Position numbers and translations under genes: made by a program. Positions 56,148-64,000 of a stretch of 64,000 nucleotides of DNA are shown piece by piece. The notes beneath the pieces were generated by a model, which did not search any database, was not told where the DNA came from, and saw nothing but the letters and a program-made list of their open reading frames with translations. How positions within the stretch are numbered: the stretch's first letter is position 1; every line of letters begins with the position of its first letter. Source of the DNA: Aristolochia californica (taxonomy: Eukaryota; Streptophyta; Magnoliopsida; Piperales; Aristolochiaceae); assembly GCA_029961685.1 (NCBI GenBank), contig JARWKL010000006.1, positions 9,988,748 to 10,052,747 of the forward strand, written 5' to 3'.

Positions 56148-58030
56148 CTATAGAAAGTAAAATAAAATATAGAAAGAAGGTTAAAATAAAGAAAGTAAAA
56201 TGAAATATAGAATGAAATATGAAATATAGAAAGTAAAATAAAATATCTAAAGAAAGATGAAATATAGAAAGTAAAATGTAATATATAAAGAAAGAAGAAA
56301 TAAAAATAAAATAAAATGAAATATTGAAAGAAAAAGGAAAAATGGAAAGAAAGATAAAATATAGAAAGAAAGTTGAATTATAGAAAGTAAAATGAAACGT
56401 AGAAAGAAGATGAAATATTGAAAGTAAAATGAAAAATAGAAGGTAAGATGAAAAATAGAAAGTAAGATGAAATATAGAAAGTGAGATGAAATATAGAAAG
56501 TAAAATAAAATAAAGAAAGAAAGATGAAATATAGAAAGTAAAATGAAATACAGAAAGATTGATGAAGTATAGAAAGTAAAATAAAATATAGAATGTAAAA
56601 TGAAATATAGTAAGAGAAACGATATATAGAAAGTAACATGAAATAAAGAAAGGAAGATGAAATATAGAAACTAAAATGAAATATAGAAAGTGAAATGAAA
56701 TATAGAAACAAAGATAAAATATAGAAAGTAAAATGAAATATAGAAAGAAAGATGAAATATAAAAAGTAAAATGAAATTTATAAAGAAAGAAGAAATATAG
56801 AAAGTAAAATAAAATATAGTAAAAAAAATGATGTATAGAAAGTAACATGAATTATAGAAACAAAGATGAAAAATTGAAAGTAAAATGAAATATAGAAAGA
56901 AGGTTAAAATAAAGAAAGTAAAATAAAATATAGAAAGAAATATGAAACATAGAAAGTAAAAAGAAATATATAAAAAAAGATGAAATATAGAAAGTAAAAT
57001 GTAATATAGAAAGAAAGATGAAATGAAAAAATGAAATATTGAAAGAAAGAGGAAATATGGAAAGAAAGATGAATTATAGAAAGAAAGATGAATTATAGAA
57101 AGGAAAATGAAATATAGAAAGAAGTTGAAATTTAGAAAGTAAAATTAAAAATAGAAAGTAAGATGAAAAATAGAAAGTAAAATAAAATATTGAAAGAAAG
57201 ATGAAATATAGAAAGTAAAATGAAATACAGAAAGAAAGATTAAATATAGAAAGTAAAATGAAATTTAGAAAGAAAGATGAAATATAGAAAGTAAAATAAA
57301 ATATAGAAAAAAGGTTAAAATAAAGAAAGTAAAATGAAATATAGAATGAAATATGAAATATAGAAAGTATAATGAAATATAGAAAGTAAAATGAAATATA
57401 TAAAGAAAGATGAAATATAGAAAGTAACATGAAATAAAGAAAGAAAAATGAAATATAGAAACTAAAATGAAATATAGAAAGAAGGTAAAATGAAATATAG
57501 AAAGTGCGAAGATATTTAGAAAGTTAAAGGAAATGTAGAAAGAAAGATGAAATATAGAAAGTAAAATGTAAAACAGAAAGAAAAATGAAATAAAAAAATG
57601 AAATATTCAATGCAATTGGAAATATGGAAAGAAATATGAATTATAGAAAGAAAGATGAATTATAGAAAGTAAAATGAAATATAGAAAGAAGTTGAAATAT
57701 AGAAAGTAAAATGAAAAATAGAAAGTAAGATGAAATATAGAAAGAAATATCAAATATAGAAAGTAAATTGAATTATAGAAAGTATGATGATATATAGAAA
57801 TAAAATAAAATATAGTAAGTAAAATGAAATATAGAAAGAAAGATGAAATATAGAAAGTAAAATAAAATATAAAAAGTAAGATGATATATAGAAAGTAAAA
57901 TTAAATATAGAAAGAAATACAAAATATAGAAAGTAAAATGAAATATAGAAAGAAAGATGAAATATAGAAAGTAAAATGAAATACAGAAAGAAAGATGAAA
58001 GATAAAAATTAAGATGAAATATAGACAGAA
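56148..58030 (-). repeat. Inverted part of the 19-bp satellite array
   Basis: Same monomer, reversed (ATGAAATATAGAAAGTAAA). It starts at a short perfect palindrome, ACTTTCTATAGAAAGT, near 56143-56158. The higher-order landmark appears reversed at 57505-57525. A run of about 1.9 kb in this orientation ends near 58030, where the + orientation resumes. Confidence 0.93.
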
Positions 58031-58656
58031 AGATGAAACACTTCTTTTCTATATCATTTTCTTTCTATACTTTATTTTGCTTTCTGTATTTCATTTTGCT
58101 TTCTATATTTCATCTTCTTTCTATATTTCATTTTGCTTTCTGTATTTCATCTTTATTTCTCTATTTCGTGTTTCTTTCTACATTTCTTTTTACTTTTTAT
58201 ATATTTCATCTTTCTTTATGTATTTTATCTTTCTTTCTATATTTCTTTTTACTATCTATATTTCATTTTACTTTCTATATATCATCTTTATTTTTATATT
58301 TCGTTTTACTTTCTATATTTCATCTTTCTTTCTATATTTTATTTTACTTTCTATATTTTATCTTTTGTTCTATATTTCATCTTTATTTCTATATTTCATT
58401 TTACTTTCTATAATTCATCTTTCTTTCTATATTTACTTTTTCTTTCAATATTTTTTTCAACTTTCTTTTCATATTTCGTTTTACTTTCTATATTTCCTAT
58501 TTCTCTCTATATTTCATTTTTCTTTCTTTACTTTAACCTTCTTTCTAAATTTCATCTTCTTTCTATATTTCATCTTTTTTTCTATAATTCATCTTTCTTT
58601 CTGTATTTCATTTTACTTTCTATATTTCATCTTTCTTTCTATATTTCATTTTAGTT
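58031..58656 (+). repeat. End of the 19-bp satellite array, + orientation
   Basis: Somewhat more degenerate 19-bp units after the second orientation switch. They stop abruptly at about 58656, where unique sequence belonging to the lineage B pararetrovirus leader begins. Confidence 0.9.
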
Positions 58657-58708
58657 AGGATTCTAGTTCCGCTGCCCTCATCCCTAGGTTGTCTTCCGCT
58701 GTGTACAA

Positions 58709-58789
58709 GTCTGCTAGAGACTTTTGTGTCGATATCATAGCAATAGTGCTTTGGTATCAGTAGTCCGCTGTCAGAGTCTGCTAGAGACT
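58709..58789 (+). repeat. Direct repeat in lineage B leader
   Basis: GTCTGCTAGAGACT occurs at 58709-58722 and 58776-58789, 67 bases apart start to start, followed by TTTGTG and CTCGTG respectively. The word is itself partly palindromic (GTCT...AGAC), so each could form a small hairpin. Role unknown. Confidence 0.8.
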
Positions 58790-58814
58790 CTCGTGGCTCC
58801 CGTCGTCTTTAAAA

Positions 58815-58826
58815 TGGTATCAGAGC
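58815..58826 (+). promoter_or_regulatory. tRNA-Met primer-binding site, lineage B
   Basis: TGGTATCAGAGC, a 12-base match to the complement of the initiator tRNA-Met 3' end, 158 bases before the first ORF. A weaker partial match, TTGGTATCAG, lies at about 58751-58760. Confidence 0.85.
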
Positions 58827-58983
58827 TGAGTATTAGACTTGGTTTTGTATGTGTCAAAGAAGTCAAAGCTTAATTTTGATTCTTTCTGTTTAGGTATACA
58901 TACTCCCAAACAGTTACGACCCATACCGGTCACATCCCAAGTAACATTTGTAAGGAACAAATGTACAAAACCGAAAGTCCATT

Positions 58984-59310
58984 ATGGAACAAAATAGGTC
59001 TAATCCAGCGATAAGACTTATAGATTATTCGCGACTGCGAAGATATATCATGACCAGAAGGTATGATAATCAAATCGAATTCCAGAGAGTCTGGATTCGA
59101 CAGTTAAAAGATCGACTCGCACGAGTTCAAGCCAAACTCAAAGAGCTCGAAGAAAATCCTTTAGTTGTAGAATATAACAACGAAGGAAGAAGAATAATCC
59201 GAGATGGACGATTCTTAGGACTTGGTCCAGTAGGGTTAAAACAAGTTATCAAAGACCTGAAACACCAAATCAGGATTGAACAACTTGAACTTCAAGAATA
59301 TGCTATCTAA
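58984..59310 (+). CDS. Lineage B ORF1, basic coiled-coil protein (108 aa), function unknown
   Basis: First ATG after the primer site. The protein is basic and mostly helical. It has two Leu/Ile heptad-like segments, around residues 35-58 (WIRQLKDRLARVQAKLKELE) and 82-105 (LKQVIKDLKHQIRIEQLEL), separated by a glycine-containing loop (GRFLGLGPVGL). This could mediate oligomerisation, as in small virion-associated or aphid-factor-like proteins of caulimovirids; no homology to them is claimed. The stop overlaps the next ORF's start by 11 bases, suggesting coupled or leaky translation. Size and composition do not fit a movement protein. Confidence 0.75.
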   Translation: MEQNRSNPAIRLIDYSRLRRYIMTRRYDNQIEFQRVWIRQLKDRLARVQAKLKELEENPLVVEYNNEGRRIIRDGRFLGLGPVGLKQVIKDLKHQIRIEQLELQEYAI

Positions 59311-59608
59311 GCAATTCTTAGAAGATTTGGTAATCATTCTGCAAAGAGAAATCTACAGAATGACCCATGAAGAAACCGTATAACAACCTGTAGACACCGC
59401 TTCAACAGGAGAAGCCTCTACAAGTATATACGGAAAACCAGAAAAAACAAAATACTGGTATGTTGTCTTCATAGGAAGAGCAACAGGAATATATGACAGC
59501 TGGGAAGACGCCCAAGCTCAAGTCATAGGATTTCCCGGAAATTCTCACCGAAAGTTCCGGACAAAGGAAGATGCTGAACAAGCTTGGACAGCGTCCCGAA
59601 ACAGATGA
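59300..59608 (+). pseudogene. Lineage B ORF2, small viroplasmin-type (RNase H1 N-terminal-like) domain, one in-frame stop
   Basis: 102 codons from ATG 59300 to TGA 59606-59608, with a TAA at codon 28 (59381-59383). Codons 52-96 match the caulimovirus viroplasmin/RNase H1 N-terminal fold by pattern: an aromatic strand (YWYVVFIGRATGIY), then SWEDAQAQVIGFPG, then a KFRTKEDAEQAW helix. In Caulimovirus this fold sits in the large ORF VI transactivator, which is after the polymerase. Here it stands alone and upstream of the coat protein. No in-frame ATG follows the TAA, so the domain needs readthrough, or this copy has a single nonsense mutation. Its end overlaps ORF3 (ATGA). Confidence 0.78.
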
Positions 59609-59820
59609 TCTATCGGCAAAAACTTTTATATCGTTTGCAAAGAACGAGAGATGGCCTAGCCTTCACCCTCTTACTAAGAAACATGCTTCAACCAGAAGAT
59701 GATTCTATCCACTCTATGGAAATGTATTATTTCCATTGGAACAGATACACGAATCGCATCCATCAATTTCGATGCAAGATCAAAAGTATTAAACAAAAGC
59801 TAAACCTCCTAGCTTTGTAA
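59605..59820 (+). CDS. Lineage B ORF3, 71-aa protein, function unknown
   Basis: Starts at ATG 59605, inside the ATGA that ends ORF2, which favours this start over upstream non-ATG codons. Basic, helical, with a Leu/Ile/Lys-rich C-terminal helix (IHQFRCKIKSIKQKLNLL). It ends three bases before the coat-protein ATG. Place and size recall the small virion-associated proteins encoded just before the coat protein in Caulimovirus; this is positional inference only. Confidence 0.65.
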   Translation: MIYRQKLLYRLQRTRDGLAFTLLLRNMLQPEDDSIHSMEMYYFHWNRYTNRIHQFRCKIKSIKQKLNLLAL

Positions 59821-59823
59821 AAA

Positions 59824-61575
59824 ATGAATGAGTTTTTCTATTTAATGGATATGGAAACTCCATTGCCATTAGGCCTTCCTGACATCACCGGATGGCTTAA
59901 AAACCTAGTGTACTTTGCAACACCTTGCATAGCACCTAGAAGAAAGGATCCAGCACCACCTGCTTTTAGGATCGCTTCAAAAGCATCATCCTCCACCGAT
60001 GATGAAGTTTACGCAGAATATAATACCTTCGGTCGCCAACCGATTTATTATGTTCAAGAAGAAAAACCATCTTCTAGTAAACAACAAGAGCAACACGACA
60101 GTGAACCAGAAGCCTGGGAATCTGATGAAGTTGCAGAAGAAAATACCAAGAAAACAGACTACTCTGCTAAAGACAAAAAGGCAGATGATCTTGGTAAAAG
60201 ATTTCGAATGCTTCGTGGTAGCGACCACTTTGAAGCAGAAACTTCAAGGGTACGAGATACCTACATGGAAGATAGCTTTCAAGATAACTTCCGAAACCGT
60301 ACTGCGGTTCACCCGCAAGAACGAGAAAGTTTCTCCCATTCCAAAATATCCCTGGGAGGACAAAGGTATCCGACAAAATACACAAATGTCGACCCTTCAA
60401 ATACTACTAAGGGACACCAAACCATAGATAGCATAAACCCTTTTGGATTTTATCTCAACTTGGATTGCCCCAAGGATGGAGAAAAAGTCCTTAAAGATTG
60501 GGAAAGAAGCATGAGCAATGCTGCAAATATGCATGAATCTTGGAACCAAGAATCAGCATTTAATTTCTTTACCCATGCTTTACAGGGTAATGTAGCTCTT
60601 TGGTGGGACAACCTTCCCGAAGACCAAAAAAGAGCTAATACCTCAATATCGATAGCCAATATCTTGAAAGGATTAGTGGCTAAGATATCAAAGGAATTTC
60701 TAGGAATACATCCAACCCTAGAAGCCTACAATGAGAGTACTAAACAAAGAAAACGTTTAGAAACTCTTCAGAAATTAAACAAGTTACAAATCTGTAACAT
60801 TTGTTTTTATGAGAAGTATTACTGCGAGTTTGCAAGTTACTTCTATAAACTGCAAAAAGAAGATCAGAAACCTTATCTGTCTATCTTTTATGCAAAATTG
60901 CCAGAACCATTTGCACATGTAGCTGAAAAAGACTACATTACAAAGTATTGGCAAAACAATCCAGAACTTGGTACATTAACCATGGACATTTTCCTAAACA
61001 TTGATACTTTAGGAAGAAGACATAGATTTGTACAAGACATGTTGGCAAATCTTTGTGAAGCCCAAAAACTACAAAAGAAAAGTAGTAAGGCACACAAACA
61101 AACATTATGTTGTTCAAACCAGAACAAAAATGTAGGAGCTTATGGTTGCAAAACCACCTCCCATAAGCAACGAAAATATCCTAAGAAATTTCAACAGAAA
61201 AAATTTAGGATACAAAAAAGTTCTACAACAAGGTATACTCCTAAAAAGAGATACTTTCGAAAAAGAACAAATTCTGGCCCCACCACATCCAGTAAAGGGT
61301 CAAATGCATACTGCCCAAAGGGGAAAACCCCAAGCAAATGCAAATGCTGGATATGCCAGAAAGAAGGACATTTTGCCAGAGATTGTCCAAATGAAAAACA
61401 ACAACGACGGTACAGTACATACATGGTACTAGCCGAAGAAAATGGATTGGAAATCATCCATTATGATGACATCCAGTCAGAAGATGAAGTATATGAACTT
61501 CATCTCAAAACTGAGTCTTCCTCCTCAGAAAACTCAGAGAACATGTCAGACTCTTCAGGTTCCTTCTCTGAATGA
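59824..61575 (+). CDS. Lineage B coat protein (583 aa)
   Basis: Uninterrupted. Acidic N-terminal third (SEPEAWESDEVAEEN near residues 90-106), a central capsid core (FYLNLDCPKDGEKVL; ALQGNVALWWDNLPEDQ near residues 250-270; ICNICFYEKYYCEF near 320), a Lys/Arg-rich nucleic-acid-binding segment (about 445-485), then a CCHC zinc knuckle, C508-x2-C511-x4-H516-x4-C521 (61345-61386). The C-terminus is acidic and Ser-rich (SSSSENSENMSDSSGSFSE), a feature of caulimovirid coat precursors that are phosphorylated and trimmed. The TGA overlaps the polymerase ATG (ATGA). Length is like the 489-aa CaMV coat precursor, or somewhat longer. Confidence 0.92.
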   Translation: MNEFFYLMDMETPLPLGLPDITGWLKNLVYFATPCIAPRRKDPAPPAFRIASKASSSTDDEVYAEYNTFGRQPIYYVQEEKPSSSKQQEQHDSEPEAWESDEVAEENTKKTDYSAKDKKADDLGKRFRMLRGSDHFEAETSRVRDTYMEDSFQDNFRNRTAVHPQERESFSHSKISLGGQRYPTKYTNVDPSNTTKGHQTIDSINPFGFYLNLDCPKDGEKVLKDWERSMSNAANMHESWNQESAFNFFTHALQGNVALWWDNLPEDQKRANTSISIANILKGLVAKISKEFLGIHPTLEAYNESTKQRKRLETLQKLNKLQICNICFYEKYYCEFASYFYKLQKEDQKPYLSIFYAKLPEPFAHVAEKDYITKYWQNNPELGTLTMDIFLNIDTLGRRHRFVQDMLANLCEAQKLQKKSSKAHKQTLCCSNQNKNVGAYGCKTTSHKQRKYPKKFQQKKFRIQKSSTTRYTPKKRYFRKRTNSGPTTSSKGSNAYCPKGKTPSKCKCWICQKEGHFARDCPNEKQQRRYSTYMVLAEENGLEIIHYDDIQSEDEVYELHLKTESSSSENSENMSDSSGSFSE

Positions 61576-63536
61576 GTATCCGCATAAACGCAGAGCATGT
61601 TGCATCTGGAAATTCTTATATCACGGTCATGCTTAAACTACCTGGATATATCAAATTCCATATACACGCTCTCGTAGACACAGGAAGTTCATATTGTCTA
61701 GCTCGACAAAATCTACTTCCCACGGATCTATGGAAACCGCTTGAAGTACCTCTTCAAGTAACAGTTGGCTCCGGCGACACTATCTCTCTCCCTGCCGAAG
61801 CTCGAAACATTCATCTCGACATTGGAGGTGAAAAGTTTATGATTCCAAAACTCATTAGTTTAGGATCAAACATAAATACAGGACCAGATTTAGTCCTAGG
61901 AAATGAATGGCTCATGTTTCATGCCCCAGTAGAGCAAACACCAGCCTACTATAAACTTCGATGTCGCACTCGACGTGAGATCGATAATACTGCTGTATTT
62001 GTCTACGCAGTAAAACCCACTGAAGCCTATGCCATTTCTGGCAATGGAGATGTCCTCCATCAAGTCTTCAAAAAACGCAGCAAGCGTGGTGAGATTCCTC
62101 CCTTAGAAACTCTGCTCCTCGCTGAGTCCTGTGAATCTGAAGTTCAGCAACTTCTAGAATCCACTTGTTCTGAGAAACCCTTAGAATGGTGGCATAAACA
62201 AAAACCATATGCCGACCTCGAACTTCTTGATCCTGAAAAAGAAATCCGAGAAAAACCTATGGTTTACACTCCTTCTGATGTTGAAGAATTCTCAACACAG
62301 ATAAATGATTTGCTAGCTCAAGGATTAATCCAAGCAAGTCATTCTCCACATACATCTCCTGCTTTCCTGGTACGGAATCATGCAGAGATAAAACGAGGAA
62401 AAGCTCGAATGGTCATTAACTATAAAAAGGTTAATGAAGCAACAAAAATGGATGGCTACTATCTTCCTAACAAAGAAAGATTAATAGCTGCCATAAGAGG
62501 AAAACAATGGTTTTCTAAGTTTGATTGCAAATCTGGGTTTTGGCAAATTCGTCTAACCGAAAGAGCTATTCCCCTTACTGCATTCAGTTGTCCTTTAGGA
62601 CATTATGAGTGGCTTGTAATGCCCTTTGGGTTAAAACAAGCTCCCAACATATTTCAAAGAAGAATGGATGATATCCTCAAACCATTCTTTAAATTTTGCT
62701 TAGTCTATGTTGATGACATCCTAGTCTTTTCAGAAACCAAGGATCAACATAAAGAGCAATTACTTAAGGTCTTAAATGCCTTAACAACTGCTGGGATAGC
62801 ACTCAGCAAAAAGAAATCTGAGTTGTTTAAAACCAAGATAGACTTCTTAGGTCTAAACATCTCAAAAGGAGAAATCATTCTTCAAAATCATATTCTGGAA
62901 AAACTAGCTGCTTTTCCGAATGAAATTGAAGATATAAAACAACTTCAACGTTTCTTAGGATGCCTAACATATGCTGAACAATTCATAAAGAATTTAGCAA
63001 AAATTAGGAAACCCTTTCAAAAGAAACTAAAGAAAGACATCAAATGGGAATGGACACCCTCTGATAGTCTCGAAGTAATCCGGATCAAACAAATGATGAA
63101 ACACCTCCCAGTGTTAACTCTACCCGATCCAGATGCAAATCTGATTTTAGAAACTGATGCCTCTGATCACACTTGGGCAGCAGTCCTAAAATGCAAAATC
63201 AATGATTCTGAAAGAATATGCAAATATACATCAGGAACATTTTCATCTGCTGAAACAAACTATCATTCTTATGAAAAAGAAATTTTAGCAGTAAAGAATG
63301 GGATAAAAAAGTTTTATATTTATCTCGCTCCCAAAGAATTTCTGGTAAGAACTGACTGTAAAAATTTTGTCGGTTTTATGACAAGAAATTTAGAAGATTC
63401 ACTTTGTCGCGGTAGGTTACTCCGTTGGCAACAATGGTTCTTTCAATTCTCTTTTACTGTTGAACACATTAAAGGAGATAAAAACTATTTACCTGACACT
63501 CTTACTCGAGAATTCTCTTGTGTTACAGACAGGTAA
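61572..63536 (+). CDS. Lineage B protease-reverse transcriptase-RNase H (654 aa)
   Basis: Uninterrupted polymerase. Aspartic protease with D36-T-G-S-S (61677-61691). RT with MVINYKKVNE, first catalytic Asp D318 in KFDCKSGFWQI, the MPFGLKQAPNIFQ motif, and Y379-V-D-D (62706-62717). RNase H with catalytic Asp D529 (ETDASDHTWAAVL), EKEILAVKNGI, VRTDCKNF and the terminal HIKGDKNYLPDTLTREF. No integrase follows. Key residues are all present, and length is close to the ORF V protein of Caulimovirus. It starts inside the coat stop codon; the next ORF begins one base after its TAA. Confidence 0.95.
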   Translation: MSIRINAEHVASGNSYITVMLKLPGYIKFHIHALVDTGSSYCLARQNLLPTDLWKPLEVPLQVTVGSGDTISLPAEARNIHLDIGGEKFMIPKLISLGSNINTGPDLVLGNEWLMFHAPVEQTPAYYKLRCRTRREIDNTAVFVYAVKPTEAYAISGNGDVLHQVFKKRSKRGEIPPLETLLLAESCESEVQQLLESTCSEKPLEWWHKQKPYADLELLDPEKEIREKPMVYTPSDVEEFSTQINDLLAQGLIQASHSPHTSPAFLVRNHAEIKRGKARMVINYKKVNEATKMDGYYLPNKERLIAAIRGKQWFSKFDCKSGFWQIRLTERAIPLTAFSCPLGHYEWLVMPFGLKQAPNIFQRRMDDILKPFFKFCLVYVDDILVFSETKDQHKEQLLKVLNALTTAGIALSKKKSELFKTKIDFLGLNISKGEIILQNHILEKLAAFPNEIEDIKQLQRFLGCLTYAEQFIKNLAKIRKPFQKKLKKDIKWEWTPSDSLEVIRIKQMMKHLPVLTLPDPDANLILETDASDHTWAAVLKCKINDSERICKYTSGTFSSAETNYHSYEKEILAVKNGIKKFYIYLAPKEFLVRTDCKNFVGFMTRNLEDSLCRGRLLRWQQWFFQFSFTVEHIKGDKNYLPDTLTREFSCVTDR

Positions 63537-63537
63537 A

Positions 63538-64000
63538 ATGGATCCCCTCAGCAGCACCCTGACGGACCTAGCAGCAGCAATTGCCACACTCACGGTATTG
63601 CTCTCAACCCTACAGTCACTATTCGACAGTCTTTTAGTTCTTTCAGAACGAGGAGACATTCATGAGAATTGTGCCCGTTACGGGTTAAGTGGAGAAGTCT
63701 TACAACTCAAGGTTAAAGAATTAACCGAAGAGTTAAAAGAACTCACTCAACGGCATGAAATGCCAAGCTCCTCCGGGACTTCTACCGGATCTCCATCGCG
63801 AGAAAAGGAAGCAACAACGTCAGCTAATCAGCAGACGGATGACTTTAGTGTTTTGATAAACACAGGTCGACCCGGGATTTCTACCGGTCATGCCAGGCAT
63901 GAGAAGGAAATCACAACCCAATCTTCTCTGAAGATAGGGGAATCAGGGATTTCTACCTGCCAGTCAAGAGCTGGAAAGGAAACCTTAACGATTTCATTGA
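63538..64000 (+). CDS. Lineage B ORF6, N-terminal 154 codons, open at the window end
   Basis: ATG lies one base after the polymerase stop; no stop occurs to the window end. Residues 11-35 are Leu/Ala/Thr-rich and hydrophobic (LAAAIATLTVLLSTLQSLF), and residues 50-72 form a Glu/Lys/Leu heptad stretch. Three degenerate repeats of G-x-STG/C type ending in KE-x-x-T lie at about residues 79-94, 112-127 and 136-151. In Caulimovirus and Soymovirus the ORF after the polymerase is the transactivator/viroplasmin, but its usual fold is not visible here (a related domain sits in ORF2). It could also be, or lead into, the movement protein. Function unassigned. Confidence 0.72.
   Translation, partial: MDPLSSTLTDLAAAIATLTVLLSTLQSLFDSLLVLSERGDIHENCARYGLSGEVLQLKVKELTEELKELTQRHEMPSSSGTSTGSPSREKEATTSANQQTDDFSVLINTGRPGISTGHARHEKEITTQSSLKIGESGISTCQSRAGKETLTISL

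Larger units (their letters stand above)
58657..64000 (+). mobile_element. Endogenous pararetrovirus, lineage B (well preserved, runs off the window)
   Basis: Caulimovirid unrelated at close range to lineage A. It has a tRNA-Met primer site and six tightly spaced ORFs, among them a coat protein with a zinc knuckle and a protease-RT-RNase H without integrase. Five of the six ORFs have no internal stop. It has satellite at the left edge, no visible TATA box, and an unknown right end. No movement-protein gene is seen in the 5.3 kb present. Confidence 0.93.

Noticed and set aside
47251..58656. CRISPR array or coding tandem repeat
   Set aside because: There are no unique spacers, monomers are directly adjacent and degenerate, and the setting is plant nuclear repeat DNA.
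47836..58658. Long Phe/Ile/Leu/Ser/Tyr open frames in several frames of both strands
   Set aside because: A 19-bp repeat without stops yields the same residues in every frame; these are not membrane proteins.
58751..58760. Second primer-binding site in the lineage B leader
   Set aside because: Only TTGGTATCAG matches; the continuation (TAGTCC) does not pair with tRNA-Met, unlike 58815-58826.
59584..59604. Upstream non-ATG start for lineage B ORF3
   Set aside because: The ATG at 59605 overlaps the preceding stop (ATGA), the same coupling used at 61572, so it is the better start.
58657..64000. Ty3/Gypsy LTR retrotransposon as identity of the last element
   Set aside because: There is no integrase after RNase H and no long terminal repeat. 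The RT motifs and LTREF ending are caulimovirid, and coat and polymerase are separate ORFs.
1..64000. Host genes, tRNA or rRNA genes
   Set aside because: Every non-repetitive segment could be assigned to a viral copy; no exon-like sequence or RNA gene signature was seen.

Overview
This window looks like repeat-rich nuclear DNA of a vascular plant, probably heterochromatin. I see no host gene, rRNA or tRNA gene. It contains two things: simple-sequence and satellite DNA (about half the window), and decayed integrated copies of plant pararetroviruses (family Caulimoviridae). The viral assignment rests on these features seen together: a 30K-type movement protein, a coat protein with a CCHC zinc knuckle, an aspartic protease, a reverse transcriptase with YIDD or YVDD, an RNase H ending in LTREF, no integrase, no long terminal repeats, and tRNA-Met primer-binding sites (TGGTATCAGAGC).

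Lineage A makes up most of 572-44656, in at least eight fragments on both strands. Compared with each other, the fragments give one circular map: intergenic region (TATA, AATAAA, primer site, leader), ORF1 movement protein (340 aa), ORF2 coat protein-protease-RT-RNase H, ORF3 (about 410 aa, RG-rich N-terminus, acidic C-terminus, function unknown), ORF4 (about 111 aa, function unknown). ORF1 stops two bases before the ORF2 ATG, and the ORF2 stop overlaps the ORF3 ATG. The layout recalls Florendovirus or Petuvirus, but a separate movement-protein ORF and a fourth ORF differ from the usual description. Fragments: 572-3742 (+, ORF1-ORF2); 7464-7887 (+, RT piece); 9337-16253 (-, near complete); 16254-17768 (-, coat piece); 17769-24384 (-, near complete); 25676-32672 (-, near complete); 34488-40412 (+, permuted across the intergenic region); 40413-40560 and 42894-44656 (+, intergenic region, ORF1, start of ORF2). 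Most genes carry stops and frameshifts. ORF3 at 9714-10934 and three ORF4 copies are open.

Nearly every viral fragment ends in (TTTC)n/(GAAA)n sequence or in a satellite with a period of about 19 bp (core CTTTCTATATTTCAT). The satellite forms an 11.4 kb block at 47251-58656, with two strand reversals and a landmark that recurs about every 1.1-2.1 kb. These tracts lack stops in many frames, so they give long Phe/Leu/Ser/Tyr-rich open frames that are not genes.

Lineage B (58657-64000, +) is a different and much better preserved caulimovirid. It has a primer site and then tightly coupled ORFs: a coiled-coil protein, a small ORF with a viroplasmin-type domain (one in-frame stop), a 71-aa ORF, a 583-aa coat protein, a 654-aa protease-RT-RNase H, and a further ORF that is still open at the window end. 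No movement protein lies between the primer site and the polymerase. The free-standing viroplasmin-like domain and missing movement protein make it the best candidate here for an undescribed genome type.
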